Assembly: GCA_002690045.1 (NCBI GenBank)
Contig: NZDE01000011.1
Location: 24,582-88,581, forward strand
Direction: 5' to 3'
Length of the DNA stretch: 64,000 nt
Origin: Alphaproteobacteria bacterium
GTDB lineage: Bacteria; Pseudomonadota; Alphaproteobacteria; Micavibrionales; Micavibrionaceae
Below, piece after piece: positions 34,576-44,977 of this stretch. The notes under the pieces were generated by a model, which was not told where the DNA came from, did no database searches, and worked only from the letters and a program-made list of their open reading frames with translations. How positions within the stretch are numbered: the stretch's first letter is position 1; each line of letters begins with the position of its first letter. The position numbers and the translations under genes are program-made.

Positions 34576-36108
34576 TTATTTGAAACGGTTAATATCGTCA
34601 GGATTGTGCAGTACACGCTGTTCCGGCAAGTAAAGCGTAACGACCGTACCCATTCCTTCGTCTGATTTCAAGAACAATTCACCGCCATGCAGCTCCATCA
34701 TTGCTTTCGCAAGCGGTAAACCGAGCCCTGTACCTTGTTGGTTTTTCGCAGCCAATGTGGAATCCTTCACCTGACCAAATGGTTCAAGCGCTTCTTTAAC
34801 GCGGTCTTTGGGAATGCCGACACCATCATCTGATACGACTATTTGCATACCGCCATTATCAACAACTTCAACCTTAACAAAAATATGGCCGCCGCGTTCA
34901 CAGAATTTTACGGAGTTACTAATCAAATTAATAAGAACCTGACGGATCAAACGAGAATCTACATATATTTTAGGTAGATTATCTGGCACTTCGTCATCAA
35001 GCTCTATACCGCTGCTAAACGCGCGCGAAGCCATCATACGCATAACAGATTCCATTAGACCTGCTAAATCAACGGGCTCCTCATCTAGCTCCAAACGCCC
35101 AGCTTCAATTTTAGACATATCGAGCACTTCGTTGATGATTTCCAATAAGTGACGCGCACTTAATAGAACATCCCCCATATATTCTTTGTATTTCTCATTA
35201 GCGAGCGCGCCGAATGTTTCATTGAGCATAAGCTCACTAAAACCGATAATCGCATTGAGCGGCGTGCGCAACTCATGCGACATATTGGCAAGGAATGAGG
35301 ATTTTGCATGGTTAGCAGCATCCGCCTGTTCCTTCGCAACATGGAGCGATACCTCCATCTGCTTACGCATGGTGATATCCATCAAATTGGTCACTTGAAA
35401 ACGCCGACGCTGCGAAAGTTCAAGCGTAGCTGTGGTAAAGATTACGTTAGCAATTGTACCGTCCTTACGGATCAACTTCATCTCACCGCTCGAACGTTCA
35501 CCCGATACGATATAGTTTTCATGATTATCCCGTGCCAAGCGGCGCTCATCCGGCGTAAGGAGCATGGCAAAGTCATAGCCGATAATATCATCCCGTTTCC
35601 AGCCATAATTACGCACAAAGCTGTCATTCACACGGACGATACGGCCATTATGATCGGTCACGACAATACCAATCTCACTCACATCAAAGATAGATGTTAG
35701 AAGGCTGATCGCATCATCACGTTCACGCTGGAGTATAGATTCATCCGAAGCATCAGGCTGCGCCATAATGTCTAAATATGTAACATTGCCATGCTCATCC
35801 AATAATGGATTAATCCAAAAACCATGCACACGGATACTGCCCGGTAAATTTGGCAATGCCTGTATAGTCACGGGTACTTTCTGGCCAACGCAAACCTCAA
35901 AAGATTGATTAAAATGACGTGCGTTTTCGCTATCCATAAAATCATCAACCGATTTGCCCATAATAGTTTCACGGCGGCGGTCAAAATATTCTAATGCGCG
36001 GTTGTTAATCTCAACGACTTTAAATTCATCACCCTCAACCGAAACCAAGAATCTTGGTACGGGCATAGTGTCAAATAGGCTTTTATGGTCGATGATAATG
36101 TCTGTCAT
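34576..36108 (-). CDS. PAS-domain sensor histidine kinase
   Basis: A 510-residue soluble kinase with two PAS domains (about 10-120 and 135-255) followed by HisKA and HATPase modules. The phosphoacceptor is H278 in FLANMSHELRTPLNAIIGFS; ATP-binding boxes are LINLISNSVKF (N), VSDDGVGIP (G1) and GTGLGLPLAKAMMELHGG (G2). No transmembrane region is visible, so it senses an internal cue. No response regulator is next to it. The layout resembles the PAS-containing DivL/PleC-type kinases of Alphaproteobacteria, but orthology cannot be settled by eye. Confidence 0.9.
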   Translation of the reverse strand: MTDIIIDHKSLFDTMPVPRFLVSVEGDEFKVVEINNRALEYFDRRRETIMGKSVDDFMDSENARHFNQSFEVCVGQKVPVTIQALPNLPGSIRVHGFWINPLLDEHGNVTYLDIMAQPDASDESILQRERDDAISLLTSIFDVSEIGIVVTDHNGRIVRVNDSFVRNYGWKRDDIIGYDFAMLLTPDERRLARDNHENYIVSGERSSGEMKLIRKDGTIANVIFTTATLELSQRRRFQVTNLMDITMRKQMEVSLHVAKEQADAANHAKSSFLANMSHELRTPLNAIIGFSELMLNETFGALANEKYKEYMGDVLLSARHLLEIINEVLDMSKIEAGRLELDEEPVDLAGLMESVMRMMASRAFSSGIELDDEVPDNLPKIYVDSRLIRQVLINLISNSVKFCERGGHIFVKVEVVDNGGMQIVVSDDGVGIPKDRVKEALEPFGQVKDSTLAAKNQQGTGLGLPLAKAMMELHGGELFLKSDEGMGTVVTLYLPEQRVLHNPDDINRFK

Positions 36109-36134
36109 ATAATTATTATTGTTTTATTTATCCA

Positions 36135-36785
36135 TTATACCGTGCCGAAGCTACGGTCACCTGCATCGCCCAAACCTGGGACAATATATGCGTTTTCATT
36201 TAAGTGGCTGTCTAAGGCTGCAGTGTAAATTTTTAACGCAGGATACTTGTCCTGCATTAACTTCACACCTTCTGGGGCAGCTACAAGCACCACAAATTTT
36301 ACCCGCGCCATATCAGCGCCTTTGGCTTTAATCATATCTAGTGCAAGCGCCGCAGAATGCCCCGTGGCAAGCATTGGATCAACCAAAAGCACATCACGGC
36401 CCGCTAAGTCAGGTAGCTTATTTAAGTATTCAACGGCCTCTAATGTATCATGGTCACGATACATACCAATATGCGCAACACTGGCTTCGGGTAGTACATC
36501 TTCTAATCCATCAGCCATAGCGAGCCCTGCGCGTAATATAGGTACAATCACAGGAAATTCATTCTTAAGCACAGGTGCATCAAAACGTTCAAGCGGCGTT
36601 TCCACAGACTGCGTAGCACGCGGCAAATCCTGTGTAACGCTATACGCCATCATTTGGGCGATATGTTTAACGTTTTGTCGAAACATACGCTTATCCGTAT
36701 TAATCGCACGAATTTCTGAAAGACGATGGTCTATAACTGGGTTATCTGCAACCCACAAATTGTCAAAATCTGCATGTTTATGCAT
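36135..36785 (-). CDS. upp: Uracil phosphoribosyltransferase
   Basis: A 216-residue salvage enzyme that converts uracil and PRPP to UMP. The PRPP loop is LVDPMLATGHSAALALDMIK, preceded by VPILRAGLAMADG and followed by VVLVAAPEGVKLMQDKYP; the C-terminal uracil-binding segment NENAYIVPGLGDAGDRSFGT is intact. Its start overlaps the end of the GGDEF-like gene upstream by eight bases, so the two are co-translated. Confidence 0.96.
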   Translation of the reverse strand: MHKHADFDNLWVADNPVIDHRLSEIRAINTDKRMFRQNVKHIAQMMAYSVTQDLPRATQSVETPLERFDAPVLKNEFPVIVPILRAGLAMADGLEDVLPEASVAHIGMYRDHDTLEAVEYLNKLPDLAGRDVLLVDPMLATGHSAALALDMIKAKGADMARVKFVVLVAAPEGVKLMQDKYPALKIYTAALDSHLNENAYIVPGLGDAGDRSFGTV

Positions 36786-37623
36786 CTTTATTCTCCTGCA
36801 TAAATAATTCGAGGGCGCTGACTTCCTTATGGATCACTGATGAGGGGTCATCACCTTGAAGGCGCTGCACTTCTAAACGCATATGCTTGATTAAATGATC
36901 AATCTTATCACCCGGAACAGGCTCTGACGCACAGAATAAAAGCTTACTGGTCGTATTATCTAATATCTGATCCAAGCGCTTATAAAAACGAATGCCGCCA
37001 TCACTATCTGTTTCTTTTAGCATTACGGCGAACTCATTATCAGACAGGACATATGCATCATCAAATACACGCATACATTTTTTAATGCCCGCGGCCGTAG
37101 CAAAGAAGTCTTGTGTGCTGCGCCCTTTTACATCCTGATCATCAGTTGCTTTTAATGTCACAAGCCCCAAGACAAAGCTTGAGCCATGACGCGCACGACG
37201 CTCAATTTCTATTTCAAAGTCTTTGACAAGTTGTGCCTGCGCATTAAGGCCTGAGCGAATAATTAAATCTTCTTGGTCACCATCATTATCAAGATTAGCC
37301 TGCACCATCTGGTCACAAATGCTGGTAATGGCCTTATTTAGCCTTTCAAGGACAGCGTAAGATTGTTCTGTATTAATTTTTGGCGTATCAATAAATTCAT
37401 TGGCCAGCTTAATAACCTCCTCAACCTGCACAATCATATCATCATAGAAATTTTGCTGATCAGATGATGATGTCGATGAGTTTTGCAGCCAGTCTAATAA
37501 AATATAAGGCGGCTTAATAACTTCATTACCCTTAACATAGGCATGAAAGACCTGCATATACCAATCCAGCAGCTTTTTAATAATCAGCGCGACATGATCT
37601 GCACTGGTGTTAACCTTATTCAT
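36778..37623 (-). CDS. Degenerate GGDEF-domain protein
   Basis: A 281-residue soluble protein. The N-terminal 120 residues are helical with an acidic linker. The C-terminal part aligns by eye to a GGDEF domain: SGLNAQAQLVKDFEIEIERR and RHGSSFVLGLVTLK at the start and MRVFDDAYVLSDNEFAVMLK at the active site. The GGDEF signature is replaced by LSDNEF (residues 193-198), so diguanylate cyclase activity is unlikely and a binding or scaffolding role is more probable. It overlaps upp by eight bases. The assignment depends on my reading of a weak similarity. Confidence 0.65.
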   Translation of the reverse strand: MNKVNTSADHVALIIKKLLDWYMQVFHAYVKGNEVIKPPYILLDWLQNSSTSSSDQQNFYDDMIVQVEEVIKLANEFIDTPKINTEQSYAVLERLNKAITSICDQMVQANLDNDGDQEDLIIRSGLNAQAQLVKDFEIEIERRARHGSSFVLGLVTLKATDDQDVKGRSTQDFFATAAGIKKCMRVFDDAYVLSDNEFAVMLKETDSDGGIRFYKRLDQILDNTTSKLLFCASEPVPGDKIDHLIKHMRLEVQRLQGDDPSSVIHKEVSALELFMQENKDA

Positions 37624-37637
37624 TACGACCTCAATTT

Positions 37638-37672
37638 AAAAGAAGCGCAGATACGATTAATATCTGCGCTTC
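37638..37672 (-). terminator. Terminator after gatB
   Basis: A perfect 12-bp stem (arms 37642-37653 and 37661-37672, GAAGCGCAGATA / TATCTGCGCTTC) with a 7-base loop, followed on the minus strand by TTTT. It lies 22 bases after the gatB stop and separates the gat genes from the GGDEF-like gene. Confidence 0.72.
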
Positions 37673-37694
37673 AAAAATAACACATAACACATTG

Positions 37695-39149
37695 TTATGA
37701 TAGTTTCTTCTTAAGAAGCTCGTTGACCATTTGCGGGTTCGCCTTACCTTGGCTTTCCTTCATAACCTGTCCAACAAAGAAGCCAAACAATTTATCCTTA
37801 CCGGATTTATATTGTTCAACCTTATCTTGGTTGTCTGCAATTACTTTATCAATAATCGCCTCAATAGCGCCCGTATCTGTGACTTGCTTCAAGCCTTTTT
37901 CTTCAACAATCTTTTCAGGATCAGCGCCACTTTCATACATTTCAGCAAAAACATCCTTAGCGATACGGCCTGAAATTGTGTTGTCTTCAATCAAACCGAC
38001 AAGCTTACCTAGATTTTCAGATGTAATTGGCGATTCCTCAATTGTCTTACCATCTTTATTCAAAATACCAAGCAATTCATTGATAACCCAGTTTGCTGCT
38101 AGCTTAGCATCACGATCATTTGCAACAGTTTCAAAATAATCTGCACGTGAACGAGACGAAATCAAAACACTCGCATCATAAGCACCAAGGCCATAGCTAT
38201 CCATGAAACGGTGCTTCTTCTCATCTGGCAATTCAGGCAATGTTTTCTTGATATCATCAACATAACCTTGTTCTAATTCCAGTGGCAGCAAGTCTGGGTC
38301 AGGGAAATAACGGTAATCATGTGCATCTTCTTTGGAGCGCATAGAGCGTGTGACGTTTTGCGCAGGATCCCAAAGGCGTGTTTCCTGATCAACGCTGCCG
38401 CCATCTTCAAGTAATTCAATTTGACGACGAGATTCATAATCAATAGCCGCCTGTGCCGCTTTGATTGAGTTTACATTTTTTATCTCGCAGCGCGTGCCAT
38501 ATTCGGTCTCGCCCACTTTACGGACTGAGATGTTTACATCGGCGCGCATTGAGCCTTCGTCCATGTTACCATCACATGTACCAAGGTAACGCAAAATCAT
38601 ACGCAACTTTGTTAAATAAGCACCTACTTCAATACCATCGCGCAAATCTGGCTCTGATACAATTTCCATCAATGTGTTGCCTGAACGGTTCAAGTCAACA
38701 TATGACTTTGTTGGGTGTTGATCGTGAATAGATTTACCAGCATCTTGTTCAAGGTGCAGGCGTGTAATGCCAACTTTCTTAACTTCACCATTTGGCAAGT
38801 CAATTTCGATTTCACCTTCCCCAACGATTGGGTGAAGATATTGTGAAATCTGGTAGCCTTGCGGCAAATCAGGGTAAAAATAATTTTTACGCTCAAAAAC
38901 AGAATAAAGGTTAATTTTTGAATTTAAGCCTAGGCCAGTACGCACAGCTTGTTCAACAGACTTCATGTTTAACACGGGCAGCATGCCGGGCATCGCTGCA
39001 TCAACCAATGACACTTGTGTATTTGGCGCTGCGCCGAATGCAGTTGCCGCACCTGAGAATAGCTTAGATTCTGTGATGGCCTGTGCATGGACTTCAAGCC
39101 CGATCACCATTTCCCAATCACCTGTGTTGCCTCTAATAATTTCAGCCAT
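37695..39149 (-). CDS. gatB: Asp/Glu-tRNA amidotransferase subunit B (GatB)
   Basis: A 484-residue subunit of GatCAB, which converts Glu-tRNA-Gln or Asp-tRNA-Asn to the correct amide. The N-terminal cradle has [35 protein letters not shown] and HLEQDAGKS; the tail domain (about 330-484) includes [13 protein letters not shown] and [19 protein letters not shown]. Length is typical. The presence of GatCAB, together with gltX in this window, fits a non-discriminating GluRS pathway for Gln-tRNA. It is separated from gatA by a secreted-protein gene. Confidence 0.96.
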   Translation of the reverse strand: MAEIIRGNTGDWEMVIGLEVHAQAITESKLFSGAATAFGAAPNTQVSLVDAAMPGMLPVLNMKSVEQAVRTGLGLNSKINLYSVFERKNYFYPDLPQGYQISQYLHPIVGEGEIEIDLPNGEVKKVGITRLHLEQDAGKSIHDQHPTKSYVDLNRSGNTLMEIVSEPDLRDGIEVGAYLTKLRMILRYLGTCDGNMDEGSMRADVNISVRKVGETEYGTRCEIKNVNSIKAAQAAIDYESRRQIELLEDGGSVDQETRLWDPAQNVTRSMRSKEDAHDYRYFPDPDLLPLELEQGYVDDIKKTLPELPDEKKHRFMDSYGLGAYDASVLISSRSRADYFETVANDRDAKLAANWVINELLGILNKDGKTIEESPITSENLGKLVGLIEDNTISGRIAKDVFAEMYESGADPEKIVEEKGLKQVTDTGAIEAIIDKVIADNQDKVEQYKSGKDKLFGFFVGQVMKESQGKANPQMVNELLKKKLS

Positions 39150-39195
39150 TTTTATTTCCTTACAAAGACTTATCTTAAGTTTCTATCTTATAAAA

Positions 39196-39858
39196 TTAAC
39201 GCCACTGCATGAATGCAGGTTGGATACAGGCTTGAATGCCTGTTCTGACATAATTTTGGTATACAGGGGAACGTATAAACGATTCTTCCGGCGTATATTC
39301 CGCGTTCATTTCCATACCAGTATAGTGCCCAACAATATCATTCGCGCCACGTTCACGAAGCATGCGGCCAGCTATGTCTCCAACGCAAGAACAATAGGCA
39401 GGAAAGCTGCGTATACGATTATCGTGTGAACGTGTTTCCAAACATTTAGCGTAACCCAAGGTACGTATTGCTGTATCCATACAAGGTACAGCTACATCTT
39501 GAACGTATTTAATTAAAGACATTTCGAAATACGGATCGCCACGCTTAATTTTACCCAATGCGGCCTCAAGCTCACCATTAGTCATGACTTGCCCTATTGT
39601 AACAGATGCACATGTGCAAAACTCATCATGTGTGTCTGGTGAAAAACCGACAGGAAGGTGATTTGTACAATTTCTGTAAAACTTTCTGGCTTCAGAAGCA
39701 CTGACTGGCGCATTACGGTCAACCTCGCCAACTGGCCCTTTAATATCAAGGCCAACCGAACCCGCCTTATTTTGCGCCTGAACGTTCGTGGCTAGTGCCA
39801 ACCCAATACAAAGTAATCCTACAAATAAAAGCTGTCTTAGCTTAAATAACAAAGTCAT
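39196..39858 (-). CDS. Secreted cysteine-rich protein with duplicated CxC motif
   Basis: A 220-residue protein with a signal peptide (LLFVGLLCIGLALATNVQAQ, cleavage after AQA). The mature part has eight cysteines, and two similar blocks carry CxC pairs: EFCTCASVTIGQVM and AYCSCVGDIAGRML. This suggests an internal duplication and disulphides or metal binding in the periplasm. I recognise no family. Its start codon shares one base with the gatA stop (TAATG), so it is translationally coupled to gatA despite a different cellular compartment. Confidence 0.72.
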   Translation of the reverse strand: MTLLFKLRQLLFVGLLCIGLALATNVQAQNKAGSVGLDIKGPVGEVDRNAPVSASEARKFYRNCTNHLPVGFSPDTHDEFCTCASVTIGQVMTNGELEAALGKIKRGDPYFEMSLIKYVQDVAVPCMDTAIRTLGYAKCLETRSHDNRIRSFPAYCSCVGDIAGRMLRERGANDIVGHYTGMEMNAEYTPEESFIRSPVYQNYVRTGIQACIQPAFMQWR

Positions 39859-41342
39859 TATGCTGCCTTATTCATCAAAAATTGTGGTTTCGCCTTAAAT
39901 GCAGATGCGCGCTCCAAGAAACGACATGTACGCAGAATGGACGCCTCGTCAAATGGGCGTCCGATAACCTGCAAACCAAGTGGGAGACCACGTGAGTCCA
40001 AACCTGCAGGGACGGACATCCCCGGAAGCCCTGCCATATTCACAGTAACTGTGAATACATCATTCAGATACATCTTGATTGGATCATCTTCATTCTCACC
40101 AATCGCGAAAGCAGATGATGGTGTTGCCGGCGTAAGAATAACGTCAACTTGCTCATAAGCTTTTTTAAAGTCATCCTGAATCAAGCGGCGTACTTTTTGT
40201 GCCTGCAGGTAATAGGCATCGTAGTAGCCCGCAGAAAGAACATATGCACCGACCATGATACGGCGTTTAACTTCATCACCAAAGCCTTCAGCGCGTGTTT
40301 TGCGGTATGTTTCTTGTAGATCCTGACCATCCACGCGTAGGCCGTAACGAACGCCATCATAACGCGCAAGGTTTGATGACGCTTCAGCTGGTGCAATAAT
40401 ATAATATGCAGGCAGTGCGTATTTTGTGTGCGGCAATGAGATATCAACAATCTCAGCGCCCTCAGAGCGAAGCCATTCAATGCCCTGCTCCCACATTGCG
40501 TTAATTTCAGCAGGCGTTTCATCTAGTCGGTATTCTTTTGGAATACCAACTTTAAGGCCTTTAACACCTTGGTCAATCAACGCAGGAAAGTCTGGCACTT
40601 CCAATTTCGCGGATGTACTGTCTTTCGGGTCGTAACCGGACATTGACTTAAGCATGTGCGCACAATCTTCAACGCTACGGCCAAATGCACCTGCTTGGTC
40701 AAGAGATGATGCGAACGCAACAACGCCCCAACGTGAACAACGACCATAAGTTGGGCGGATACCTGCAACACCGCAGAATGCTGCAGGCTGACGAATTGAA
40801 CCGCCTGTATCTGTACCTGTTGTTAGCATTGCAATATTTGCTGCTACAGCCGCCGCAGAACCGCCAGATGAACCACCTGGCACAAGATCAGCATCGCTAT
40901 CATTCGCTTTCCACGGATTTACAACATTACCGTAGTAAGATGTTGTATTTGATGAGCCCATGGCAAATTCATCAAGGTTTGTTTTACCAAGCATAACTGC
41001 ACCATCAGCAAATAATTTACTCGTGACGGTCGATTCATATGTTGGGATAAAGCCTTCAAGAATTTTTGAGCCTGCTGTAGTTTGCACACCTTCTGTACAG
41101 AACAAATCCTTAATACCCGTTGGAATGCCATCTAATGGTAACTCTGTGCCTGCTGCGTAACGTTTGTCACTTTCAGCCGCCTGTTTAAGGGCAATTTCAG
41201 GTGTTTCAACAATATAAGCATTCAAATGGCGCGCCTTATCCATCGCATCCAAATGTGCCTGTGTTAATTCAACGGCAGAAAACTCTTTGTTTTTCATGCC
41301 AGCTAGTGCTTCTGATACACTTAACGCTGTTAAATCTGTCAT
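39858..41342 (-). CDS. gatA: Asp/Glu-tRNA amidotransferase subunit A (GatA)
   Basis: A 494-residue amidase of GatCAB that releases ammonia from glutamine. The amidase signature [20 protein letters not shown] with the downstream [17 protein letters not shown] supplies the Ser-cisSer-Lys catalytic set; the lysine is in [10 protein letters not shown] near residue 77. Later conserved parts include [10 protein letters not shown] and [20 protein letters not shown]. It follows gatC on the minus strand with a 23-base gap. Confidence 0.96.
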   Translation of the reverse strand: MTDLTALSVSEALAGMKNKEFSAVELTQAHLDAMDKARHLNAYIVETPEIALKQAAESDKRYAAGTELPLDGIPTGIKDLFCTEGVQTTAGSKILEGFIPTYESTVTSKLFADGAVMLGKTNLDEFAMGSSNTTSYYGNVVNPWKANDSDADLVPGGSSGGSAAAVAANIAMLTTGTDTGGSIRQPAAFCGVAGIRPTYGRCSRWGVVAFASSLDQAGAFGRSVEDCAHMLKSMSGYDPKDSTSAKLEVPDFPALIDQGVKGLKVGIPKEYRLDETPAEINAMWEQGIEWLRSEGAEIVDISLPHTKYALPAYYIIAPAEASSNLARYDGVRYGLRVDGQDLQETYRKTRAEGFGDEVKRRIMVGAYVLSAGYYDAYYLQAQKVRRLIQDDFKKAYEQVDVILTPATPSSAFAIGENEDDPIKMYLNDVFTVTVNMAGLPGMSVPAGLDSRGLPLGLQVIGRPFDEASILRTCRFLERASAFKAKPQFLMNKAA

Positions 41343-41365
41343 CTTATTTCTCTCACAAACCTAAA

Positions 41366-41656
41366 TTACTCGACAACTTTGCTCACAACAAAAAAGCCTT
41401 CTTGGCTATCTGGTGCGTTTTTCAAAACTTTATCTACGATACCGCCATCATTAGTAACATCCTCACGCAGTGGGCATGGTATGTCATTGACGCTTGAAAG
41501 CGGCTCAACATTATCTGTATTAACTTCAGACAACTGCTCAACGAAACCTATGATGCCTTCAAGTTTTTTACCAACAGCATCAATCTCACTATCTTGAACT
41601 TCAATTTGTGCCAAACGGGCAACTTTACGAACTGTATTTTGATCCATTACAGACAT
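41366..41656 (-). CDS. gatC: Asp/Glu-tRNA amidotransferase subunit C (GatC)
   Basis: A 96-residue small subunit that stabilises GatA and bridges to GatB. Typical blocks are VRKVARLAQIEVQDSEID, IIGFVEQLSEVNTDNVEPLS and LREDVTNDGG; the end is DSQEGFFVVSKVVE, the family tail. It is the first gene of gatC-gatA-(secreted protein)-gatB. The start could also be the ATG at 41647. Confidence 0.94.
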   Translation of the reverse strand: MSVMDQNTVRKVARLAQIEVQDSEIDAVGKKLEGIIGFVEQLSEVNTDNVEPLSSVNDIPCPLREDVTNDGGIVDKVLKNAPDSQEGFFVVSKVVE

Positions 41657-41756
41657 GTCAATTTCTCTTAAACTTTCTCTCTTTTATAATTGCTTACCAA
41701 GGAAATTTATAATAAGCAGAATAAAGAAGTACAAGGAAAAGCACAATAAGGCAAGC

Positions 41757-42221
41757 ATGGAAATTGAGGAATTAATACCTAAACTACAGAAAAATGACCG
41801 TCTGTTAGGTTTAGACCCTGGTAAGAAGACAATTGGTGTCGCTATGGCGTCCCTCGCCCTTGGCGTTGCCACCCCGCTTGAAACGATTATCCGCAAGAAA
41901 TACAGCGTAGATATTATACGCCTGCAAGCCCTGATTAAAGAATACGAAATACGTGCACTAATTGTTGGGTTGCCGCTAAATATGGACGGCAGCGAAGGCC
42001 GCCGCACACAATCCGTCCGCGACTTTGCTACAGCCTTACAGCGCGACATTCCAAACATACACATTGCCTTTTGGGATGAGCGCCTATCCACACATCATAT
42101 GGAAAGCTTCTTAATTGAACAAGCCGATTTGTCACGCAACAAGCGCGATCAAGTCATCGACAAACTCGCCGCGCAGCATATATTACAGGGCGCCGTAGAT
42201 TATCTAGAAGACAGAGTTTAA
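41757..42221 (+). CDS. ruvX: RuvX/YqgF-family Holliday junction resolvase-like nuclease
   Basis: A 154-residue RNase H-fold protein linked to pre-16S rRNA processing or junction resolution. LLGLDPGKKTIGVAMAS holds the first catalytic aspartate, LIVGLPLNMDGSEGRR the second strand, FWDERLSTHHME the conserved glutamate/aspartate and DKLAAQHILQGAVDYL the last acidic residue. The start at 41757 has AAGG upstream; the longer reading to 41655 adds a leader not found in the family. It is divergent from gatC. Confidence 0.92.
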   Translation: MEIEELIPKLQKNDRLLGLDPGKKTIGVAMASLALGVATPLETIIRKKYSVDIIRLQALIKEYEIRALIVGLPLNMDGSEGRRTQSVRDFATALQRDIPNIHIAFWDERLSTHHMESFLIEQADLSRNKRDQVIDKLAAQHILQGAVDYLEDRV

Positions 42222-42769
42222 GCGGCATCTACTTCCGTATTAAATATATGTGGGAAGTCGAGTTCCGTATATGCCATACCGTTTACGGTGTTCGATAGAA
42301 TATTTAACGTGACATTCGCCGCTATCTCAAAAAGCTCATCAACCGTTATGCCGAAGGCCCTTGCCTTTTGTAGGACCTCACCGCCCGGATGGCCATGATG
42401 GGCATTAAGTTCAATAGCAATTTCAAGTATTGCGCGTTCTTTGAAGTCCATTGATAGACCAGATTGCGCAGAACGCAATTCATCATCAGGTATGCCTAAT
42501 GACCGACCAATAGCCGTATGCGCCGCCAAACAATAATCACAATTATTATGGCTTGCGACCGCAATAGCGATTTTTTCCTGTGTTTCGCGTGGTAGAACAC
42601 CACCATGCAAAGTCTCTGATGTGCTAAGGTAAACTTCCATCGCCGCTGGTGAATTGGCTATAGTGTTAAAAAAATTGGGCACAAGCCCCATTTCATTTTC
42701 CACGGCCTCAAGCATCATTTTAACTTTGCCTGTGGCTTCTCTATAGCTTAGGGGTTTTACAAGGTACAT
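42218..42769 (-). CDS. Carboxymuconolactone decarboxylase/AhpD-like peroxidase-related protein
   Basis: A 183-residue protein of the CMD family in the peroxidase-related subgroup. The CxxC redox motif NNCDYCLAAHTAIGRSLG puts cysteines at C77 and C80 with the nearby histidine, as in AhpD, so a role in peroxide or disulphide chemistry is likely. Helices GVLPRETQEKIAIAVAS and ERAILEIAIELNAHHGHPGG are typical. It ends convergently with ruvX (four bases overlap). Substrate unknown. Confidence 0.85.
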   Translation of the reverse strand: MYLVKPLSYREATGKVKMMLEAVENEMGLVPNFFNTIANSPAAMEVYLSTSETLHGGVLPRETQEKIAIAVASHNNCDYCLAAHTAIGRSLGIPDDELRSAQSGLSMDFKERAILEIAIELNAHHGHPGGEVLQKARAFGITVDELFEIAANVTLNILSNTVNGMAYTELDFPHIFNTEVDAA

Positions 42770-43069
42770 TGCCTTATCCTTTCATTTAAAACCCTTAAAC
42801 CTTATAGTCACCCTCTTATCTCTATTCTAACATTTTACGAAACAGCCAAACAAATAGATTAAAATCGAATTTTAGATAATCTTAACTTCCCGCTAACCTA
42901 AATTTTTAGCCTGTGCAGTGCATTATTCCCTTGACAATGCACGGTCAATCCTTATATATACGCTACTTCGTATGAAATCGCTCCGAAGTGGCTATATGCC
43001 TGCCACATTGGGCGTACAAAAGCAAATCGCTTTATTTAAAACACTAAACTTATAGGAAAAGGCAAAAAC
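42770..43069. other. Gap before rplU with promoter and structured leader
   Basis: A 300-base gap without a credible ORF. It holds the rplU promoter (42932-42959) and an about 100-base leader with two hairpins: ACTTCG/CGAAGT (42965-42989) and GTGGC/GCCAC (42988-43006), which share bases and so are alternatives. The rest is AT-rich without visible signals. Confidence 0.5.
42932..42959 (+). promoter_or_regulatory. Predicted promoter of rplU-rpmA
   Basis: TTGACA (42932-42937, perfect) and TATATA (42954-42959) are 16 bases apart. The expected start near 42966 leaves a 100-base untranslated leader before rplU. Confidence 0.65.
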
Positions 43070-43384
43070 ATGTACGCAGTTATTAAAACTGGTGGAAAAC
43101 AGTATAAAGTCCAAAAGGATGATGTGATCCGCGTTGAAAAATTGGATGCGGAAGCAGGTAAAAGCATTACGCTTGACCAAGTTCTTATGCTTAACGATGG
43201 TAAAAAATCAACTATCGGCGCGCCTGTCGTTGCTGGTGCAAAAGTAACAGCAGAAGTTCTTGAACAAACACGTGGCGAAAAAGTGATCGTTTTCAAAAAG
43301 AAACGTCGTCAAAACTATCGCCGTAAGAAAGGCCATCGCCAAGATCTTACAGTGTTGAAAATCAAAGACATTAAAGCGGCGTAA
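43070..43384 (+). CDS. rplU: 50S ribosomal protein L21
   Basis: A 104-residue large-subunit protein. The start [20 protein letters not shown] and the C-terminal [18 protein letters not shown] are the L21 signature regions that contact 23S rRNA. A good AGGAAAAGG site precedes the ATG. It is followed 42 bases later by rpmA, the normal L21-L27 pair. Confidence 0.98.
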   Translation: MYAVIKTGGKQYKVQKDDVIRVEKLDAEAGKSITLDQVLMLNDGKKSTIGAPVVAGAKVTAEVLEQTRGEKVIVFKKKRRQNYRRKKGHRQDLTVLKIKDIKAA

Positions 43385-43426
43385 TAGCGTCAGATATAAA
43401 TTTAAGAGAATTTAAGGAGATACATC

Positions 43427-43714
43427 ATGGCACATAAGAAAGCTGGTGGTAGTTCTAAGAACGGAAGAGACTCGGCGGGCCGCAGACTGGGCGTCAAGCG
43501 TTTCGGTGGTGAAGACGTTTTGGCAGGTAACATTATCGTGCGTCAGCGCGGTACAAAATACCTTCCAGGTAAAAACGTTGGCCTAGGTAAAGACCACACA
43601 ATTTTTGCACTTATCGACGGTCAAGTATCGTTCACACGTGCAAAAGGCAACCGCCCAGTGGTAAACATCGTTCCTGCGAACGATGCAGGCGTTGCTGCAA
43701 AAGCTGCTGAATAA
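43427..43714 (+). CDS. rpmA: 50S ribosomal protein L27
   Basis: A 95-residue large-subunit protein near the peptidyl transferase centre. [20 protein letters not shown] is the N-terminal tail that reaches the P-site t[23 protein letters not shown] follows. The ribosome-binding site AAGGAGAT is near perfect. It is followed by a terminator and obgE. Confidence 0.98.
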   Translation: MAHKKAGGSSKNGRDSAGRRLGVKRFGGEDVLAGNIIVRQRGTKYLPGKNVGLGKDHTIFALIDGQVSFTRAKGNRPVVNIVPANDAGVAAKAAE

Positions 43715-43738
43715 GCATCTTTATAGAAATTTACAATA

Positions 43739-44856
<1,118 letters not shown>

Positions 44857-44977
44857 ACAAAAATTACACGCAGTTTTCTGCATCCTCCCTTGTAAATCTT
44901 TAATGCTATATTAATTAATTTCATTATAATTGAAGTTAGATTAATGGGTTTAGACGATTCACATATAAGGGTTAAAA

